Of a stretch of DNA of 64,000 bases, positions 10,165 through 20,400 are shown one piece after another (the stretch's first letter is position 1; each line of letters starts with the position of its first letter). The notes below the pieces were generated by a model. The model searched no databases. It was given only the letters and a program-made list of their open reading frames with translations, and was not told where the DNA came from. The position numbers were made by a program, and so were the translations under genes. Source of the DNA: Methyloprofundus sedimenti. GTDB lineage: Bacteria; Pseudomonadota; Gammaproteobacteria; Methylococcales; Methylomonadaceae. The stretch covers positions 1,758,896-1,822,895 of the forward strand of contig NZ_LPUF01000001.1 of NCBI RefSeq assembly GCF_002072955.1. The letters are read 5' to 3'.

Positions 10165-11532
10165 ATGTTTATGGCATGGGGTATTCGAATTATTTTGCTG
10201 ATTTTGTTAACTGTCATGAGCACTGCTTATGCAGGAAATGAAGATAATCAACCCTTCAAATCATCTTTAGTTATAGAACTGGAAATTAATGATGTTATAG
10301 GCCCTGCTACAGCAGATTATATAGTCCGTAATCTACAAAAAGCGGTTGACCGCCAGGCCATGGCAGTCCTTATTCTGATGGACACACCGGGTGGTTTGGA
10401 TATTTCCATGCGCCAGATTATCAAACACATCATTGCTTCCCCCATTCCTGTTATCAGTTATGTAGCGCCCAGTGGTGCACGCGCTGCCAGTGCCGGGACT
10501 TATATACTCTATGCCAGTGATATTGCTGCAATGGCTCCGGCAACCAATGTGGGTGCGGCAACGCCTGTGCAAATCGGTGGTTTTGGCGGTTTTAGCGAAG
10601 ACAAAAGTTCTCCTGATAAGAGCAAGGACTCCCCCGGGCCACTTAACGACCCAATGACTCATAAAATGGTTAATGATGCTTCAGCATATATTCGCGGTCT
10701 GGCAGAGATGCATGGTAGAAACGCAGAATGGGCAGAAAAGGCGGTACGCGAAGCGGCCAGCCTTTCTGCTGTTGAAGCATTAAAGCTGAATGTGATCGAT
10801 ATTATTGCCCCCAGTGTAAGTGATTTATTTCAGCAGTTACAAGGAAGGAAAGTTAATGTTTCCGGTAAAGAACTGATATTAAATACCGGGAATGTTGAAA
10901 TACAAAGTATCAAGCCTGACTGGCGCAGTCAGTTTTTAGCGGTCATTACTAACCCTAGCATGGCCTATATTTTATTGATGGTTGGTATTTATGGTTTGGT
11001 ATTGGAGTTCTCTCATCCAGGCAGCCTCGTTCCCGGTACAGTTGGTGGAATTTGCTTGCTGTTAGCTTTATATGCATTGCAGCTATTGCCAGTGAATTAT
11101 ACCGGTATGGGGCTGATTTTGTTTGGCATAGCTCTGATGATAGTGGAAGCTTTTATGCCCAGTTTCGGCATACTCGGGTTGGGAGGAGTAGTCGCCTTTG
11201 TGATTGGCTCGGTGATATTAATGGATACTGAGATGCCCGGATTCGGGATAGATGCGGGGCTGATTGCCGGCTTTGCTTTGAGTAGTGCAGCTTTTTTCAT
11301 TATCGCACTTGGTTTATTATTAAAATCAAGACACAATCCAGTTGTCAGTGGTAAAGAACAGTTGCTGGATAGCACCGGCGTAGTGGTGGATGATTTTACG
11401 GGGAAAGGGATGATTCATATTCATGGTGAAACCTGGCAGGCTACATGTGACCAGTCCTTGCATAAAAATGAAAAAGTGAGAGTGACAGCGATTACGGGTC
11501 TGCATTTACAGGTTGTGCCCATTAAAAAATAG
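10165..11532 (+). CDS. NfeD-family membrane serine protease (ClpP-like)
   Basis: A 455-residue protein. It has an N-terminal signal sequence (residues 5-24, ending TAYAG), a ClpP/SppA-like protease domain (about 35-230), four membrane helices (about 260-390) and a C-terminal OB-fold NfeD domain. The nucleophile Ser lies in [17 protein letters not shown] near residues 104-116, with a catalytic Lys expected further on. In archaeal and bacterial homologues this protease cleaves the hydrophobic tail of its stomatin partner, and the slipin gene follows immediately here, 11 bases downstream. It acts at the cytoplasmic membrane facing the periplasm. The pair is presumably one transcript. Confidence 0.9.
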   Translation: MFMAWGIRIILLILLTVMSTAYAGNEDNQPFKSSLVIELEINDVIGPATADYIVRNLQKAVDRQAMAVLILMDTPGGLDISMRQIIKHIIASPIPVISYVAPSGARAASAGTYILYASDIAAMAPATNVGAATPVQIGGFGGFSEDKSSPDKSKDSPGPLNDPMTHKMVNDASAYIRGLAEMHGRNAEWAEKAVREAASLSAVEALKLNVIDIIAPSVSDLFQQLQGRKVNVSGKELILNTGNVEIQSIKPDWRSQFLAVITNPSMAYILLMVGIYGLVLEFSHPGSLVPGTVGGICLLLALYALQLLPVNYTGMGLILFGIALMIVEAFMPSFGILGLGGVVAFVIGSVILMDTEMPGFGIDAGLIAGFALSSAAFFIIALGLLLKSRHNPVVSGKEQLLDSTGVVVDDFTGKGMIHIHGETWQATCDQSLHKNEKVRVTAITGLHLQVVPIKK

Positions 11533-11543
11533 GAGAATATGTG

Positions 11544-12275
11544 ATGTTTTTAAATTTTGGTTTCATTTCCATCAGTATTTTATTGTTATTGTTGATTAGT
11601 GCATTCAGGATTCTCAGAGAATATGAACGTGGTGTTATTTTTATGCTGGGCCGTTTTTATAAAGTAAAAGGCCCGGGGCTCATTATTGTTATCCCTTTGA
11701 TTCAACAAATGGTGCGGGTTGATTTACGTACTGTGGTGATGGACGTACCGACTCAGGATGTTATTTCACGTGATAATGTTTCAATTAAAGTCAATGCCGT
11801 CGTCTATTTTCGCGTTATAGATCCAGAAAAAGCGATTATACAAGTGGAAAACTTTTATGACGCCACCAGTCAATTGGCACAGACTACCTTACGTTCGGTA
11901 TTGGGGCAACATGAACTGGATGAAATGTTGGCTGAACGTGAGCGCCTGAATATTGATATTCAGACCAGTCTGGATGAGCAAACCGACGCATGGGGGATTA
12001 AAGTAGCGAATGTTGAAATTAAACATGTGGACCTGGATGAGCGTATGGTCAAAGCAATTGCTAAACAAGCAGAAGCTGAGCGAACCCGACGCGCTAAAGT
12101 CATTCATGCCGAAGGAGAACTGCAGGCTGCTGAAAAGTTGATGCAAGCAGCAAAAGTACTGGCAGAACAACCTGGAGCAATTCAATTAAGATACATGCAA
12201 ACATTGACTGATATTGCAGGTGACAAATCTTCCACTATCGTATTCCCAGTGGATTTATTAAAAGGATTTAAGTAG
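11544..12275 (+). CDS. slipin / stomatin-like SPFH protein
   Basis: A 243-residue SPFH-domain membrane scaffold protein. The N-terminal membrane hairpin (residues 4-22) is followed by [21 protein letters not shown], typical of bacterial slipins, then the band-7 domain and a coiled coil ([20 protein letters not shown]). I prefer ATG 11544, 8 bases after AGGAG, over the adjacent GTG at 11541. It forms oligomeric microdomains in the inner membrane and is a known partner and substrate of the upstream NfeD protease. Confidence 0.93.
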   Translation: MFLNFGFISISILLLLLISAFRILREYERGVIFMLGRFYKVKGPGLIIVIPLIQQMVRVDLRTVVMDVPTQDVISRDNVSIKVNAVVYFRVIDPEKAIIQVENFYDATSQLAQTTLRSVLGQHELDEMLAERERLNIDIQTSLDEQTDAWGIKVANVEIKHVDLDERMVKAIAKQAEAERTRRAKVIHAEGELQAAEKLMQAAKVLAEQPGAIQLRYMQTLTDIAGDKSSTIVFPVDLLKGFK

Positions 12276-12808
12276 TACCTGAATCCTGCAAGTTCAGGGT
12301 TGAAATAAAATTAGTTTAGACGATTAAAGAATCAGTCATCCAAATTATTTAGCTTTTTTGTCAATTAAGGCGGCTTCTTGGATTCGGCCCTAAAATAAAT
12401 AGCGCGCTTGCATAATAAAAGGGGCGTACTTGTATTCAGGTCAATAAAATACGCTGCCAAATAGTATGGTCTTAAATAAGAAATTTTTTTTGAACTGATA
12501 AGCCTGGCAATTTTTTAGCCGACCTTAACTCTACTATCCCACTTTTCATAGTCAATTATTTCTGGTTTCCTTTGGTACAAGCTTTGTTGCTATTCAACTG
12601 ACTCATTTGCGCTCTATAATATAGGTGAGAAAAGTGCAAGGTAATAAAGTCGCATGGACTAAGAATTGATCAGTCCTGAATTTACCTAAGTCCATTTGGC
12701 CTTTTGCTTTTTCGATCCCTATTTTACAAATGGCTATTTTCTTTATTGTTATGTTTCTTATCATATATTTCGGTAAAATAAGCTTTCATTAACACTGTGT
12801 AATATTTT
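12276..12808. other. intergenic stretch without a supported gene
   Basis: A 533-base AT-rich gap. Just after the slipin stop there is a weak hairpin (CCTGAA...TTCAGG, about 12280-12299) that may help terminate transcription, although no T-run follows. The rest presumably holds the pqiABC promoter. I see no gene. Confidence 0.45.
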
Positions 12809-14062
12809 ATGACTCAATTTGTTCCTGTCACTACTTGTCACGATTGTGGTTTATTACAAAAAATAAGTCATATGCCTGAAGATGGGACAGTTACATGTTG
12901 CCGTTGTGATGCAACATTACGCAAACGTCAGCGTATTAAACCCGCTAAAAGTATTGAGCATACTCTGGCGTTGGTTATAACAGCGCTGATATTGTTGGTC
13001 ATCTCCAATGTGTTTCCAATTCTTCAAATACAGGCTGAAGGGCATGAGATGGCAGCGACCTTGTTTGGCTGTGTAAAATACCTGTTTACTCATAAGATGC
13101 AGTTTCTTGCCGGGCTGGTCTTTTTAACGACTATCGGTGCGCCGCTGATACAACTGACGGGGTTATTGTATATTCTACTGCCGGTTAATTTTGGCCGAAT
13201 CTCACCCTATGCACCTCAGGTATACCGTTTAGTACGTATTATTACTTCATGGAGCATGTTAGAAGTGCTGATGCTGGGTATTCTGGTTTCCGTGGTTAAG
13301 TTGTCTGCATTGGCTACTGTGGTTCCTAGTATCGCCTTGTGGACTTTCGGTTTGTTGATGTTTTTGATTGCCGCTATTTTGAATGATCTGGATACAGAAA
13401 TGCTATGGGAACAAATTACTCCCAAGACACAAGCGGTTGAGGAGCAAAAATCTAAGCCAGGGACTCAATTAACCAACTGTCATAATTGTAATTTATTATG
13501 TGCAGTCATTGCAGGGCATGAGTCTTTCTGCCCCCGTTGCAAAACTGCGTTGCACTTCAGAAAACCGAACAGTTTAACGCGCTGTACGGCGTTAGCGATT
13601 GCTGCCTCAGTTTTATATATTCCTGCTAATTTATTACCGGTGATGGTGGTTCGCAGCATGGGGCAAACTGAGGGTGATACGATCATCAGTGGGGTTATTT
13701 ATCTGGCAAAAACAGGAGATATGCCACTTGCTATTATTCTGTTTATCGCCAGTATCTGTGTTCCCACTGTTAAATTACTGATTTTATTTCTGTTATTGAT
13801 AACAGTCTACTTTAAATCACCATGGCGGCTCAGGGAAAGAACCCGTTTGTATCGCTTGACTGAAGGTATTGGTCGCTGGTCTATGGTGGATATTTTTGTC
13901 GATACATTAATGGCTGCTTTAATTCAAATTCAGGGTTTAATGGTGATAGAAGTGGGTGTTGGAGCTGTTGCCTTTGGTGCAGTGGTGGTATTAACTATGC
14001 TAGCCGCAAAGGCTTTTGATCCTCGATTAATATGGGATAACATGGAGAGAGTAAATGAGTGA
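12809..14062 (+). CDS. pqiA: PqiA-family inner-membrane protein
   Basis: A 417-residue protein made of two homologous halves, each with a zinc-ribbon pair and four membrane helices. The first ribbon is CHDCGLLQ...CCRCDA (residues 9-35). The second is CHNCNLLC...CPRCKTALHF (about 225-250). PqiA works with the MCE protein PqiB and lipoprotein PqiC in trans-envelope lipid movement that protects the membrane. The stop codon overlaps the pqiB start by 8 bases, so this is the first gene of a coupled three-gene operon. No clear Shine-Dalgarno sequence precedes ATG 12809. Confidence 0.93.
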   Translation: MTQFVPVTTCHDCGLLQKISHMPEDGTVTCCRCDATLRKRQRIKPAKSIEHTLALVITALILLVISNVFPILQIQAEGHEMAATLFGCVKYLFTHKMQFLAGLVFLTTIGAPLIQLTGLLYILLPVNFGRISPYAPQVYRLVRIITSWSMLEVLMLGILVSVVKLSALATVVPSIALWTFGLLMFLIAAILNDLDTEMLWEQITPKTQAVEEQKSKPGTQLTNCHNCNLLCAVIAGHESFCPRCKTALHFRKPNSLTRCTALAIAASVLYIPANLLPVMVVRSMGQTEGDTIISGVIYLAKTGDMPLAIILFIASICVPTVKLLILFLLLITVYFKSPWRLRERTRLYRLTEGIGRWSMVDIFVDTLMAALIQIQGLMVIEVGVGAVAFGAVVVLTMLAAKAFDPRLIWDNMERVNE

Positions 14063-15632
14063 GTCGATGCAGGGTGAGGCTATGAATAATTTACCAGAAA
14101 GTAATATTCAGCCCCGGTCAACATTTTCTATCGTCTGGCTGGTGCCTATTGTCGCTATTTTGACTGGTGCCTGGATAGGCTATAAAGCCTGGTCTGAGAT
14201 AGGGCCTGAAATTACCATTTATTTTGATACAGCAGACGGATTGGAAGCAGGTAAAACTAAAATCAAATATAAAAATGTTGAAATTGGTCAAGTACAAAGC
14301 ATTCATGTAAATCACTTTCATGAGAATGTGATAGTGAAGGCTGAAATGAGTAAAGATATAAAATCCTATCTTACTGATAAAACCCAATTTTGGGTCGTCC
14401 GCGCACGTATAAATGCCAGTGGTGCATCAGGTCTGGATACCTTGTTATCAGGAGCATATATCGGTATTGAACCCAGTTCGGAAGGTAAAAGCAGTCGTGT
14501 ATTTACTGGTTTAGAAGTGCCGCCTGTGATCACAGGGAACAAACCAGGTAAGCACTTTATTTTACATACCAAAAATTTGGGCTCTTTAGAAAGGGATGTA
14601 CCGGTTTATTATCGAAAATTTAATGTCGGTCGAGTTGAAGATGTAAAGCTTGATGAAGATGGTGAATCTGTCACAGTACGTATATTTGTTAATGCTCCGT
14701 TTGACAAATGGGTTAATTCCAGTACTAAGTTCTGGAATGCCAGTGGCGTTGATTTTAATATGACTGCTGATGGAATTAATGTGAATACTGAATCTTTGGT
14801 TTCTATTATGATAGGGGGGATTTCCTTTGAGTCTAGCGACTTAAGTAATGATGTCACTCCAGCAAAAGATAGCAGTGAATTTAAGTTATTTGCAAATCGT
14901 TCTGATTCTTTACAAAAAAATTACACAATTGGCATAAAATATGTACTTAATTTCTCTGAGTCAGTACGTGGGTTGGCAGTGGGAGCACCAGTTGATTTTA
15001 GAGGAATACAGATAGGAGAAGTGACAGATATTCATCTGTCATTTGACACTAAAAAGAATAAAATGACCGTTCCGGTCACTATCTCACTTGATTATCAGAG
15101 AATTGTCGTGAATGGAACGATAAGTGATGCAAACGAGTTATATGTATCACATGAAAGTCGTACCAATTATTTTATAAAGCAGGGCCTTAGAGCACAATTG
15201 CAAACGGGAAACCTTATTACCGGACAGTTATTTGTTGCACTGGATTTTTTTCCCGATGCTGCGCCCTTTGTGATGGACTGGAATGCTGAAATTCCTGAAT
15301 TTCCTTCAATACCGGGAACATTAGGTGAGCTAAAAATTCAAATAGCCAGCATTCTGAAAAAAGTTGATGCCATGATGACTCAGGTCAACCAATTCAGTTA
15401 TAAGCTAAACCATAAATTAGAACCTGAACTTTCAGGTACTTTACAGGAAACTAAAAGCACTCTGGTGACTATTCAAGAGACTCTGGGAAATGATTCACCT
15501 GTACAGCAGGATTTACAGAGCGCACTTAGAGAATTTACCAAAGCAGCACGATCTATCAAGGATCTGGCTGATTATCTTGAAAGACATCCAGAATCATTAA
15601 TTCAAGGCAAAAAAGAGACTAATCATGAATAA
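14055..15632 (+). CDS. pqiB: PqiB, MCE-domain lipid transport protein
   Basis: A 525-residue MCE protein. One N-terminal membrane helix (residues 24-46; TFSIVWLVPIVAILTGAWIG) anchors it in the inner membrane. Three MCE domains follow (about 50-140, 165-250, 290-390; first repeat AGKTKIKYKNVEIGQVQSI) and then a C-terminal coiled coil (about 420-505). MCE rings stack into a periplasmic tunnel for hydrophobic substrates. A GGAGAG sequence sits before ATG 14055; a second possible start at 14082 also has a good RBS. Its end overlaps pqiC by 8 bases. Confidence 0.93.
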   Translation: MSESMQGEAMNNLPESNIQPRSTFSIVWLVPIVAILTGAWIGYKAWSEIGPEITIYFDTADGLEAGKTKIKYKNVEIGQVQSIHVNHFHENVIVKAEMSKDIKSYLTDKTQFWVVRARINASGASGLDTLLSGAYIGIEPSSEGKSSRVFTGLEVPPVITGNKPGKHFILHTKNLGSLERDVPVYYRKFNVGRVEDVKLDEDGESVTVRIFVNAPFDKWVNSSTKFWNASGVDFNMTADGINVNTESLVSIMIGGISFESSDLSNDVTPAKDSSEFKLFANRSDSLQKNYTIGIKYVLNFSESVRGLAVGAPVDFRGIQIGEVTDIHLSFDTKKNKMTVPVTISLDYQRIVVNGTISDANELYVSHESRTNYFIKQGLRAQLQTGNLITGQLFVALDFFPDAAPFVMDWNAEIPEFPSIPGTLGELKIQIASILKKVDAMMTQVNQFSYKLNHKLEPELSGTLQETKSTLVTIQETLGNDSPVQQDLQSALREFTKAARSIKDLADYLERHPESLIQGKKETNHE

Positions 15633-16233
15633 CCAGACTATTTTATCTGCATCGCTCATTTCATTAACTTTGTTCTTTGCAGGCTGTGGAAGTTCGCCGA
15701 ATGCCAAATTATATATACTAGATGCAATGCATAGGGATAATTCACTAACGGCAACGACTCTGGAAGGTCGCAGTGTTGCTATTAAGGTAGGACCTGTTTC
15801 TATTGCAGACTCGCTGGATCAATCGCAGATTGTTACGCGAACAGGACCGAATATGCTGGTTGCGGATGAATTTAATCGCTGGGGTGGTGATTTTCGGAGT
15901 GATATTCAACGAGTTATTGGAGAAAATATTTCTGTATTATTGCCTACGGACCAGGTTTTTTTAAGTCAGGAAATAGTCTTATTACCAGTTGATTTTCAAG
16001 TGCTGGTTAATATTCGCGAATTTGATGGCGCACTTGGTGGTGTTGTGACACTGAATGCTGACTGGACAGTTGCTGCTAAGGGCGAAGACAAAACCGTGAT
16101 AACAAAAAAAACATTTTTTCAGGAAAATACTGATGGTGCAGACTACCAAGCCTATGTCGCTGCACAAAGCCGGTTGCTGAAAAAACTGAGCCAGGAAATT
16201 ACTGATGAGATTAGGAATCAGTTGCTTAAGTAA
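15625..16233 (+). CDS. pqiC: PqiC, outer-membrane lipoprotein of the MCE system
   Basis: A 202-residue ABC-transport-auxiliary-type lipoprotein. The lipobox is LTLFFAGC with the acylated Cys at about residue 21. The mature domain contains GRSVAIKVGPVSIADSLDQ and RWGGDFRSDIQRVIGENI, matching the PqiC/YmbA family. It is expected to tether the PqiB tunnel to the outer membrane. It is the last gene of the pqiABC operon, by overlapping codons. Confidence 0.92.
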   Translation: MNNQTILSASLISLTLFFAGCGSSPNAKLYILDAMHRDNSLTATTLEGRSVAIKVGPVSIADSLDQSQIVTRTGPNMLVADEFNRWGGDFRSDIQRVIGENISVLLPTDQVFLSQEIVLLPVDFQVLVNIREFDGALGGVVTLNADWTVAAKGEDKTVITKKTFFQENTDGADYQAYVAAQSRLLKKLSQEITDEIRNQLLK

Positions 16234-16365
16234 GGTAAGATTTTTTAGGTGTGAGTATTTAGATATATTAATCTAAATGCGTGTAAAGAGTCCGATTACG
16301 TGCGTTCATGCGAATGAAAGCGTGCTCAGTATTGGTCAATTATTATGATTTTTAAGGAGTAAAAA

Positions 16366-16881
16366 ATGAGTGTTTTATCCAATAAATTGTCGACAATAGA
16401 CAAGGTTATTTATGTAACATTAGTCCTGCTTGCTTTATTAGGTATGGCAATTACTAATTTTTCCCCTGCTGACGCCCATTTCTATTGGCTGAGCATGACT
16501 TTTGTTTTTGCTCTTGGAGCCATTGTGACGGGATGGCAAAGGGCGCGTGATAGGCAAACAAAAACAAAGTTAGTAGCAACGCAACTGCTGCACTGGGGCA
16601 GTACTTTTATTGCAGTGATGGTAGTTTATGCCTTTTTACACTCGGGTCAGGTGCAGAATGAAACAGTTGCGCTAATGATTCTGTTGATTCTATCGCTGTC
16701 TACTTTTCTGGATGGAATTCATGTCGGTTGGCAATTTTATGCGCTGGGTATTTTACTCGCTATTTCAACAGTCATTATTTCTTATTTAGACGAATATATA
16801 TGGATCATTGCCATAATAGCTCTGGCTTTTATTACTTTAACCTTTGTCTGGAATAAGTATATAGGACATAGTAAGTCTTAA
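16366..16881 (+). CDS. small membrane protein of unknown function
   Basis: A 171-residue protein with five predicted membrane segments (about 15-33, 40-58, 70-90, 103-120 and 123-160) and a basic loop GWQRARDRQTKTKL near residue 60. A good ribosome-binding site (AAGGAG) precedes ATG 16366. I do not recognise the family. It follows pqiC after 132 bases and may or may not belong to that operon. Confidence 0.75.
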   Translation: MSVLSNKLSTIDKVIYVTLVLLALLGMAITNFSPADAHFYWLSMTFVFALGAIVTGWQRARDRQTKTKLVATQLLHWGSTFIAVMVVYAFLHSGQVQNETVALMILLILSLSTFLDGIHVGWQFYALGILLAISTVIISYLDEYIWIIAIIALAFITLTFVWNKYIGHSKS

Positions 16882-17301
16882 AGAGGTTATGAGAACAAGA
16901 AAGGGTCAAAGCACAAGTCGGCACTCTGTATAGAAATTATAAACAACCACCACTGAGGACACAGAGTTTTTTATTGTTTATACGCAGTATCCTCTGTAAT
17001 TAAAAAAGGTTAAATTTTATGTTCAGTTGCCTGGCGCATAGGTGAGGGTTGTGGGTAATCAGGAAATTTTCTGTTTTTTGGCACTATATAATGTAATGGT
17101 TCTATTAACTGAGTGGTCATCTGGCGATTGGGTTTTAGAACAGGTTGTGTAACTTAGGGGAAAAACTATCCCTCAGCGCGGGCTTTAGGCAGTGATTACC
17201 TCGCAGGATATTAAGATGGTGTGAGAGAGGTTGAAGCGAAGCGGACAAAAGCCCGCTCTATAATTGCTGCTACTGCGCGAGAAGCTGGTGGAAGCAGAGT
17301 T
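16882..17301. other. intergenic stretch without a supported gene
   Basis: A 420-base region between the converging membrane-protein gene and the second mtdB paralog. I see no gene, strong hairpin or repeat. Confidence 0.5.
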
Positions 17302-18204
17302 CTATGAATCTAATATTTCCTTGGCTTTTTTAAAAGCTTCGATAAAATCTAAATAAACTGGCTTATCACCTGTTAGCATTGAGCTAAGGAGGGCATGTTG
17401 AACTTTGTATTTAACATTACCGACTGCTAATGGGCCTACTGCGACAGCGCTTTCTGTACTCGCTAACGGGGTACCAAAATCATTGACATTTACGCCTGCT
17501 ATTCCTGAAGGCGGAACGGCATTAACATCACCGACAACTTTGAGTTGTGTAGCGTGGCCTAATACCTCTGCACTTAGAATCTGGATACCTGCTTTGGCAG
17601 TACAAAAAATTAAGTCGGCATCTTCGATTAGTTTTATTTTATCTTCATCAAAGGTTGCAATGGTGCCTGATAAATTACATTTAAAGCGACGGTTATATTC
17701 TTCAGCCAGACTTTGTGCTACATCTTTGGAAAAATGGTCAACCAACTTAGTTTCTGCTCCAGCCAATGATGTAATTACACCAGTTGCAATGCCCACCGGG
17801 CCGGTACCACCGAAAACCAATGCTTTACAGTCTTTTAACTGTTTATTAAATTTCGTTTTTAGTTCTTTTTCAACACAAGCGACTAAAGCGGCTGCTGTTG
17901 TAAATGCACCACTAGGGTCAGCTAAAACAGACACTTCAAATGGCGGAACCATGGATTTTTTAGCGCTAACTAACATGTCAATTGCAACGCCAATATCTCT
18001 CCCGCCAATAAAAATAGCGGTTTGTTTAACGCCTTTAGGTCCGCGCGAGAAAATGACATCCTGAGTCATTCGATGCATGCTGTCAGGTTTGACATTGGCA
18101 TAAGACATCAGTACATCAAAGTCGCAGTCAAGTGCCATATTGACATCAAAAGGGCTGTTATTGGGCATTGGATCAAACATGTGTAATATGCTTCTTTTAG
18201 CCAT
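17302..18204 (-). CDS. mtdB: MtdB-type methylene-H4MPT dehydrogenase, paralog 2
   Basis: A 300-residue NAD(P)-dependent methylene-tetrahydromethanopterin dehydrogenase homologue. This enzyme oxidises methylene-H4MPT to methenyl-H4MPT in the formaldehyde oxidation route of methylotrophs. Family marks are ILHMFDP near the start, SPFDVNMALD, DVIFSRGPKG, IFIGGRDI, ADPSGAFTTAAALVA, the Rossmann turn GGTGPVGIATG and GDVNAVPPSGIAG. At the end of the second Rossmann strand it has LVDHFSKD, where paralog 1 has IIGRELEK. The gene lies 43 bases downstream of paralog 1 on the same strand, so they are probably co-transcribed. Whether it still has the same activity is unknown, but no core motif is missing. 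Confidence 0.88.
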   Translation of the reverse strand: MAKRSILHMFDPMPNNSPFDVNMALDCDFDVLMSYANVKPDSMHRMTQDVIFSRGPKGVKQTAIFIGGRDIGVAIDMLVSAKKSMVPPFEVSVLADPSGAFTTAAALVACVEKELKTKFNKQLKDCKALVFGGTGPVGIATGVITSLAGAETKLVDHFSKDVAQSLAEEYNRRFKCNLSGTIATFDEDKIKLIEDADLIFCTAKAGIQILSAEVLGHATQLKVVGDVNAVPPSGIAGVNVNDFGTPLASTESAVAVGPLAVGNVKYKVQHALLSSMLTGDKPVYLDFIEAFKKAKEILDS

Positions 18205-18247
18205 AAGGTTTCCTTAGTAGTTGGTCGGTATTCACGGAATGCACAGA

Positions 18248-19156
18248 TTATTTAGCCGCTATTATATAGTCGCGAGCCATTGTAAAGGCGTGTTCAAAAT
18301 GTAAGAAAACGGGCTTATCGACTTCAGTCATTTTCTTTAAAAGTCTGCTTTGAACCTGGTATTTTACATTGCCGATTGCTAATGCACCTATACCCACTGC
18401 ACCGCTGTTAGAACCGGTAATTGTTTTACCGTTATCAAAAGCATCTAATCCTGCAACACCAGATGGTGGGACAGCATTTACGTCTGCGGCAACTTTTAAC
18501 TGCACTGCTGAGGCAAGGAGTTCAGCGCTTAATAATTCAACACCTGCTGCGCCCGTAGCAAAAATCACATCTGCAGTTTTAATATAGCCTGCTTTATCGG
18601 CGTCAGAAGCTGCGGTAATGTTAATTTTACCCGCACCAAATTCCTGGTTACATATATCTGCTATGTGTTGTGTTTTTTCTAGTTCACGACCTATAATTCT
18701 TACATTTGCTCCAGCTTGAGCCGCTAAGACGGCAACGACTTGACCAACAGGTCCGGTTCCACCTATGGCCAATACATTCTTACCTGTCAGGTTGGTAGCA
18801 AAATTTGTTTTTAATTTATCTTCGACTACTGCAACCATGGCCGCTGCGGTTGTAAATGCACCGCTTGGATCTGCAAAGACTGATACTTCAAAGGGTGAAA
18901 ACATGGATTTTTTTGCGCTTTTAAGCATGCCCATTGCTTGTTGTGTATCACGGCCTCCAATAAAAATTCCGGTGTTTTTTAGGCCTTTAGGGCTACGAGA
19001 AAAAATTGTATCTTGAACTAAACCACATACTTCATTCGGTTCTACATTTGTATAAGGTATGGCTGCCAGCCAGCCAGCATCAACTGCCATATTGACATCA
19101 AATGGACTTAGGTTTTTAGCGGTGGTGAACATATGTAAGATAAAGGGTTTATTCAT
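18248..19156 (-). CDS. mtdB: MtdB-type methylene-H4MPT dehydrogenase, paralog 1
   Basis: A 302-residue homologue of MtdB. It shares FILHMFTTAKNLSPFDVNMAV, DTIFSRSPKG, GIFIGGRDT, FADPSGAFTTAAAM, the dinucleotide fold AIGGTGPVGQVVAVLA and ADVNAVPPSGVAGLD with the family. After the second Rossmann strand it has IIGRELEKTQ, where an Arg could contact the NADP phosphate; the NADP-specific MtdA enzymes have a similar GRKLDK stretch. It is the first gene of a two-gene mtdB operon, divergent from isocitrate dehydrogenase. Pterin-linked C1 oxidation is the main evidence that the host is a methylotroph. Confidence 0.9.
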   Translation of the reverse strand: MNKPFILHMFTTAKNLSPFDVNMAVDAGWLAAIPYTNVEPNEVCGLVQDTIFSRSPKGLKNTGIFIGGRDTQQAMGMLKSAKKSMFSPFEVSVFADPSGAFTTAAAMVAVVEDKLKTNFATNLTGKNVLAIGGTGPVGQVVAVLAAQAGANVRIIGRELEKTQHIADICNQEFGAGKINITAASDADKAGYIKTADVIFATGAAGVELLSAELLASAVQLKVAADVNAVPPSGVAGLDAFDNGKTITGSNSGAVGIGALAIGNVKYQVQSRLLKKMTEVDKPVFLHFEHAFTMARDYIIAAK

Positions 19157-19299
19157 GACACTCTCTTAAAATCGTGTTTCAATATCAAAATTCAACATAT
19201 AAGTATAAAATAAAAACGAGCTAATCACATTGAAATTTTTAAATTCAAATAAAAGTGTGTATTATTTTCGTTAATTTTAAATTTAAAGGATATATCTGA

Positions 19300-20307
19300 A
19301 TGCATAATGTAACCTTAATCAAAGGGGATGGCATAGGTCCATCTATTATGGATGTGGCAGTAAAAATAATTGATGCTAGCGGTGTCAAAATTAATTGGGA
19401 AGAAGCAGATGCTGGAATGGCTGCTTATGATAAATATGGAACGGCTATTCCTGATCAGACTTTAATCTCTATTGACAAAAACAGAGTAGCCTTTAAAGGC
19501 CCGTTAACCACGCCTGTGGGTAAGGGTTTTAGAAGTATTAATGTCGCTTTACGTCAAAAATATGATTTATACGCTAATATTCGTCCGGCAAGATCATGGA
19601 AAGGGGCGCAAAGTAAGTTTGAAGATATTGATATTATTGTTATTAGAGAAAATACCGAAGGTCTTTATATGGGGCTGGAACATTACTTAACCAAAGAGAA
19701 AGATGTTGCCGAAAGCCTTGCTGTTATAACACGTAAAGGCTCAGAGCGTATTGTTGATTATGCGTTTAAATATGCGCGTGACAATGGCCGTAAAAAAGTG
19801 ACCTTATGTCATAAGGCGAATATTCTTAAATATACTTCGGGTTTGTTTTTAGATGTAGGTCGTGAAGTTGCAGCGCGTTATCCTGAAATTGAATTTGATG
19901 AAAAAATTATCGATGCTACCTGTATGCATTTAGTCATGGATCCGCACCAATTTGATGTCATAGTGACCACGAATATGTTTGGCGATATATTATCGGATTT
20001 AACGGCAGGTCTGGTCGGTGGCTTAGGCCTGATTCCAGGTGCTAATATAGGTGAAGATACAGCATTGTTTGAAGCAGTGCACGGTAGTGCGCCGGATATA
20101 GCGGGGAAAAATCTAGCCAATCCAGCAGCTGTTATCATGGCTGGTGTGATGATGCTGCAGTATCTGGGCGAAAGAGACGCAGCTAACCGCATTCAGGCTG
20201 CACTGGAAAAAGTAGTTAACGCTGGTGACAATGTAACTCCTGACTTAAACCCCAGTTCTAGAGCCGGTACCATAGAAATGGGTGAGGCGATAATTGCAGA
20301 GTTATAA
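19300..20307 (+). CDS. NAD-type isocitrate dehydrogenase
   Basis: A 335-residue member of the isocitrate/isopropylmalate dehydrogenase family. Family motifs are LIKGDGIGPSIMD, the substrate loop around NVALRQKYDLYANIRP, IVIRENTEGLYMG and NMFGDILSDL. The coenzyme segment EAVHGSAPDIAGK has Asp-Ile where NADP-dependent enzymes have Lys-Tyr, which points to NAD. RENTEGLYMG favours isocitrate over isopropylmalate, although a homoisocitrate-type enzyme is possible. It carries out the oxidative TCA step to 2-oxoglutarate. It has an RBS (AAAGGA) and a strong terminator just downstream. Confidence 0.88.
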   Translation: MHNVTLIKGDGIGPSIMDVAVKIIDASGVKINWEEADAGMAAYDKYGTAIPDQTLISIDKNRVAFKGPLTTPVGKGFRSINVALRQKYDLYANIRPARSWKGAQSKFEDIDIIVIRENTEGLYMGLEHYLTKEKDVAESLAVITRKGSERIVDYAFKYARDNGRKKVTLCHKANILKYTSGLFLDVGREVAARYPEIEFDEKIIDATCMHLVMDPHQFDVIVTTNMFGDILSDLTAGLVGGLGLIPGANIGEDTALFEAVHGSAPDIAGKNLANPAAVIMAGVMMLQYLGERDAANRIQAALEKVVNAGDNVTPDLNPSSRAGTIEMGEAIIAEL

Positions 20308-20340
20308 TGCACAAAATTAAAACTATATGGTAGCAAACAG

Positions 20341-20376
20341 AATGGGTTGCATAAGAATATGCAGCCCATTTTTTAT
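20341..20376 (+). terminator. rho-independent terminator after isocitrate dehydrogenase
   Basis: ATGGGTTGCA and TGCAGCCCAT form a stem with one G-T-type mismatch around an 8-base loop, followed by TTTTTTATT. It lies 34 bases after the dehydrogenase stop codon and isolates it from the next operon. Confidence 0.85.
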
Positions 20377-20400
20377 TGAAGTATTTTTGAGATTAACTGA

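Noticed and set aside
12280-12299. Hairpin after the slipin gene as a terminator
   Set aside because: Arms of only six bases and no T-run; too weak to call.
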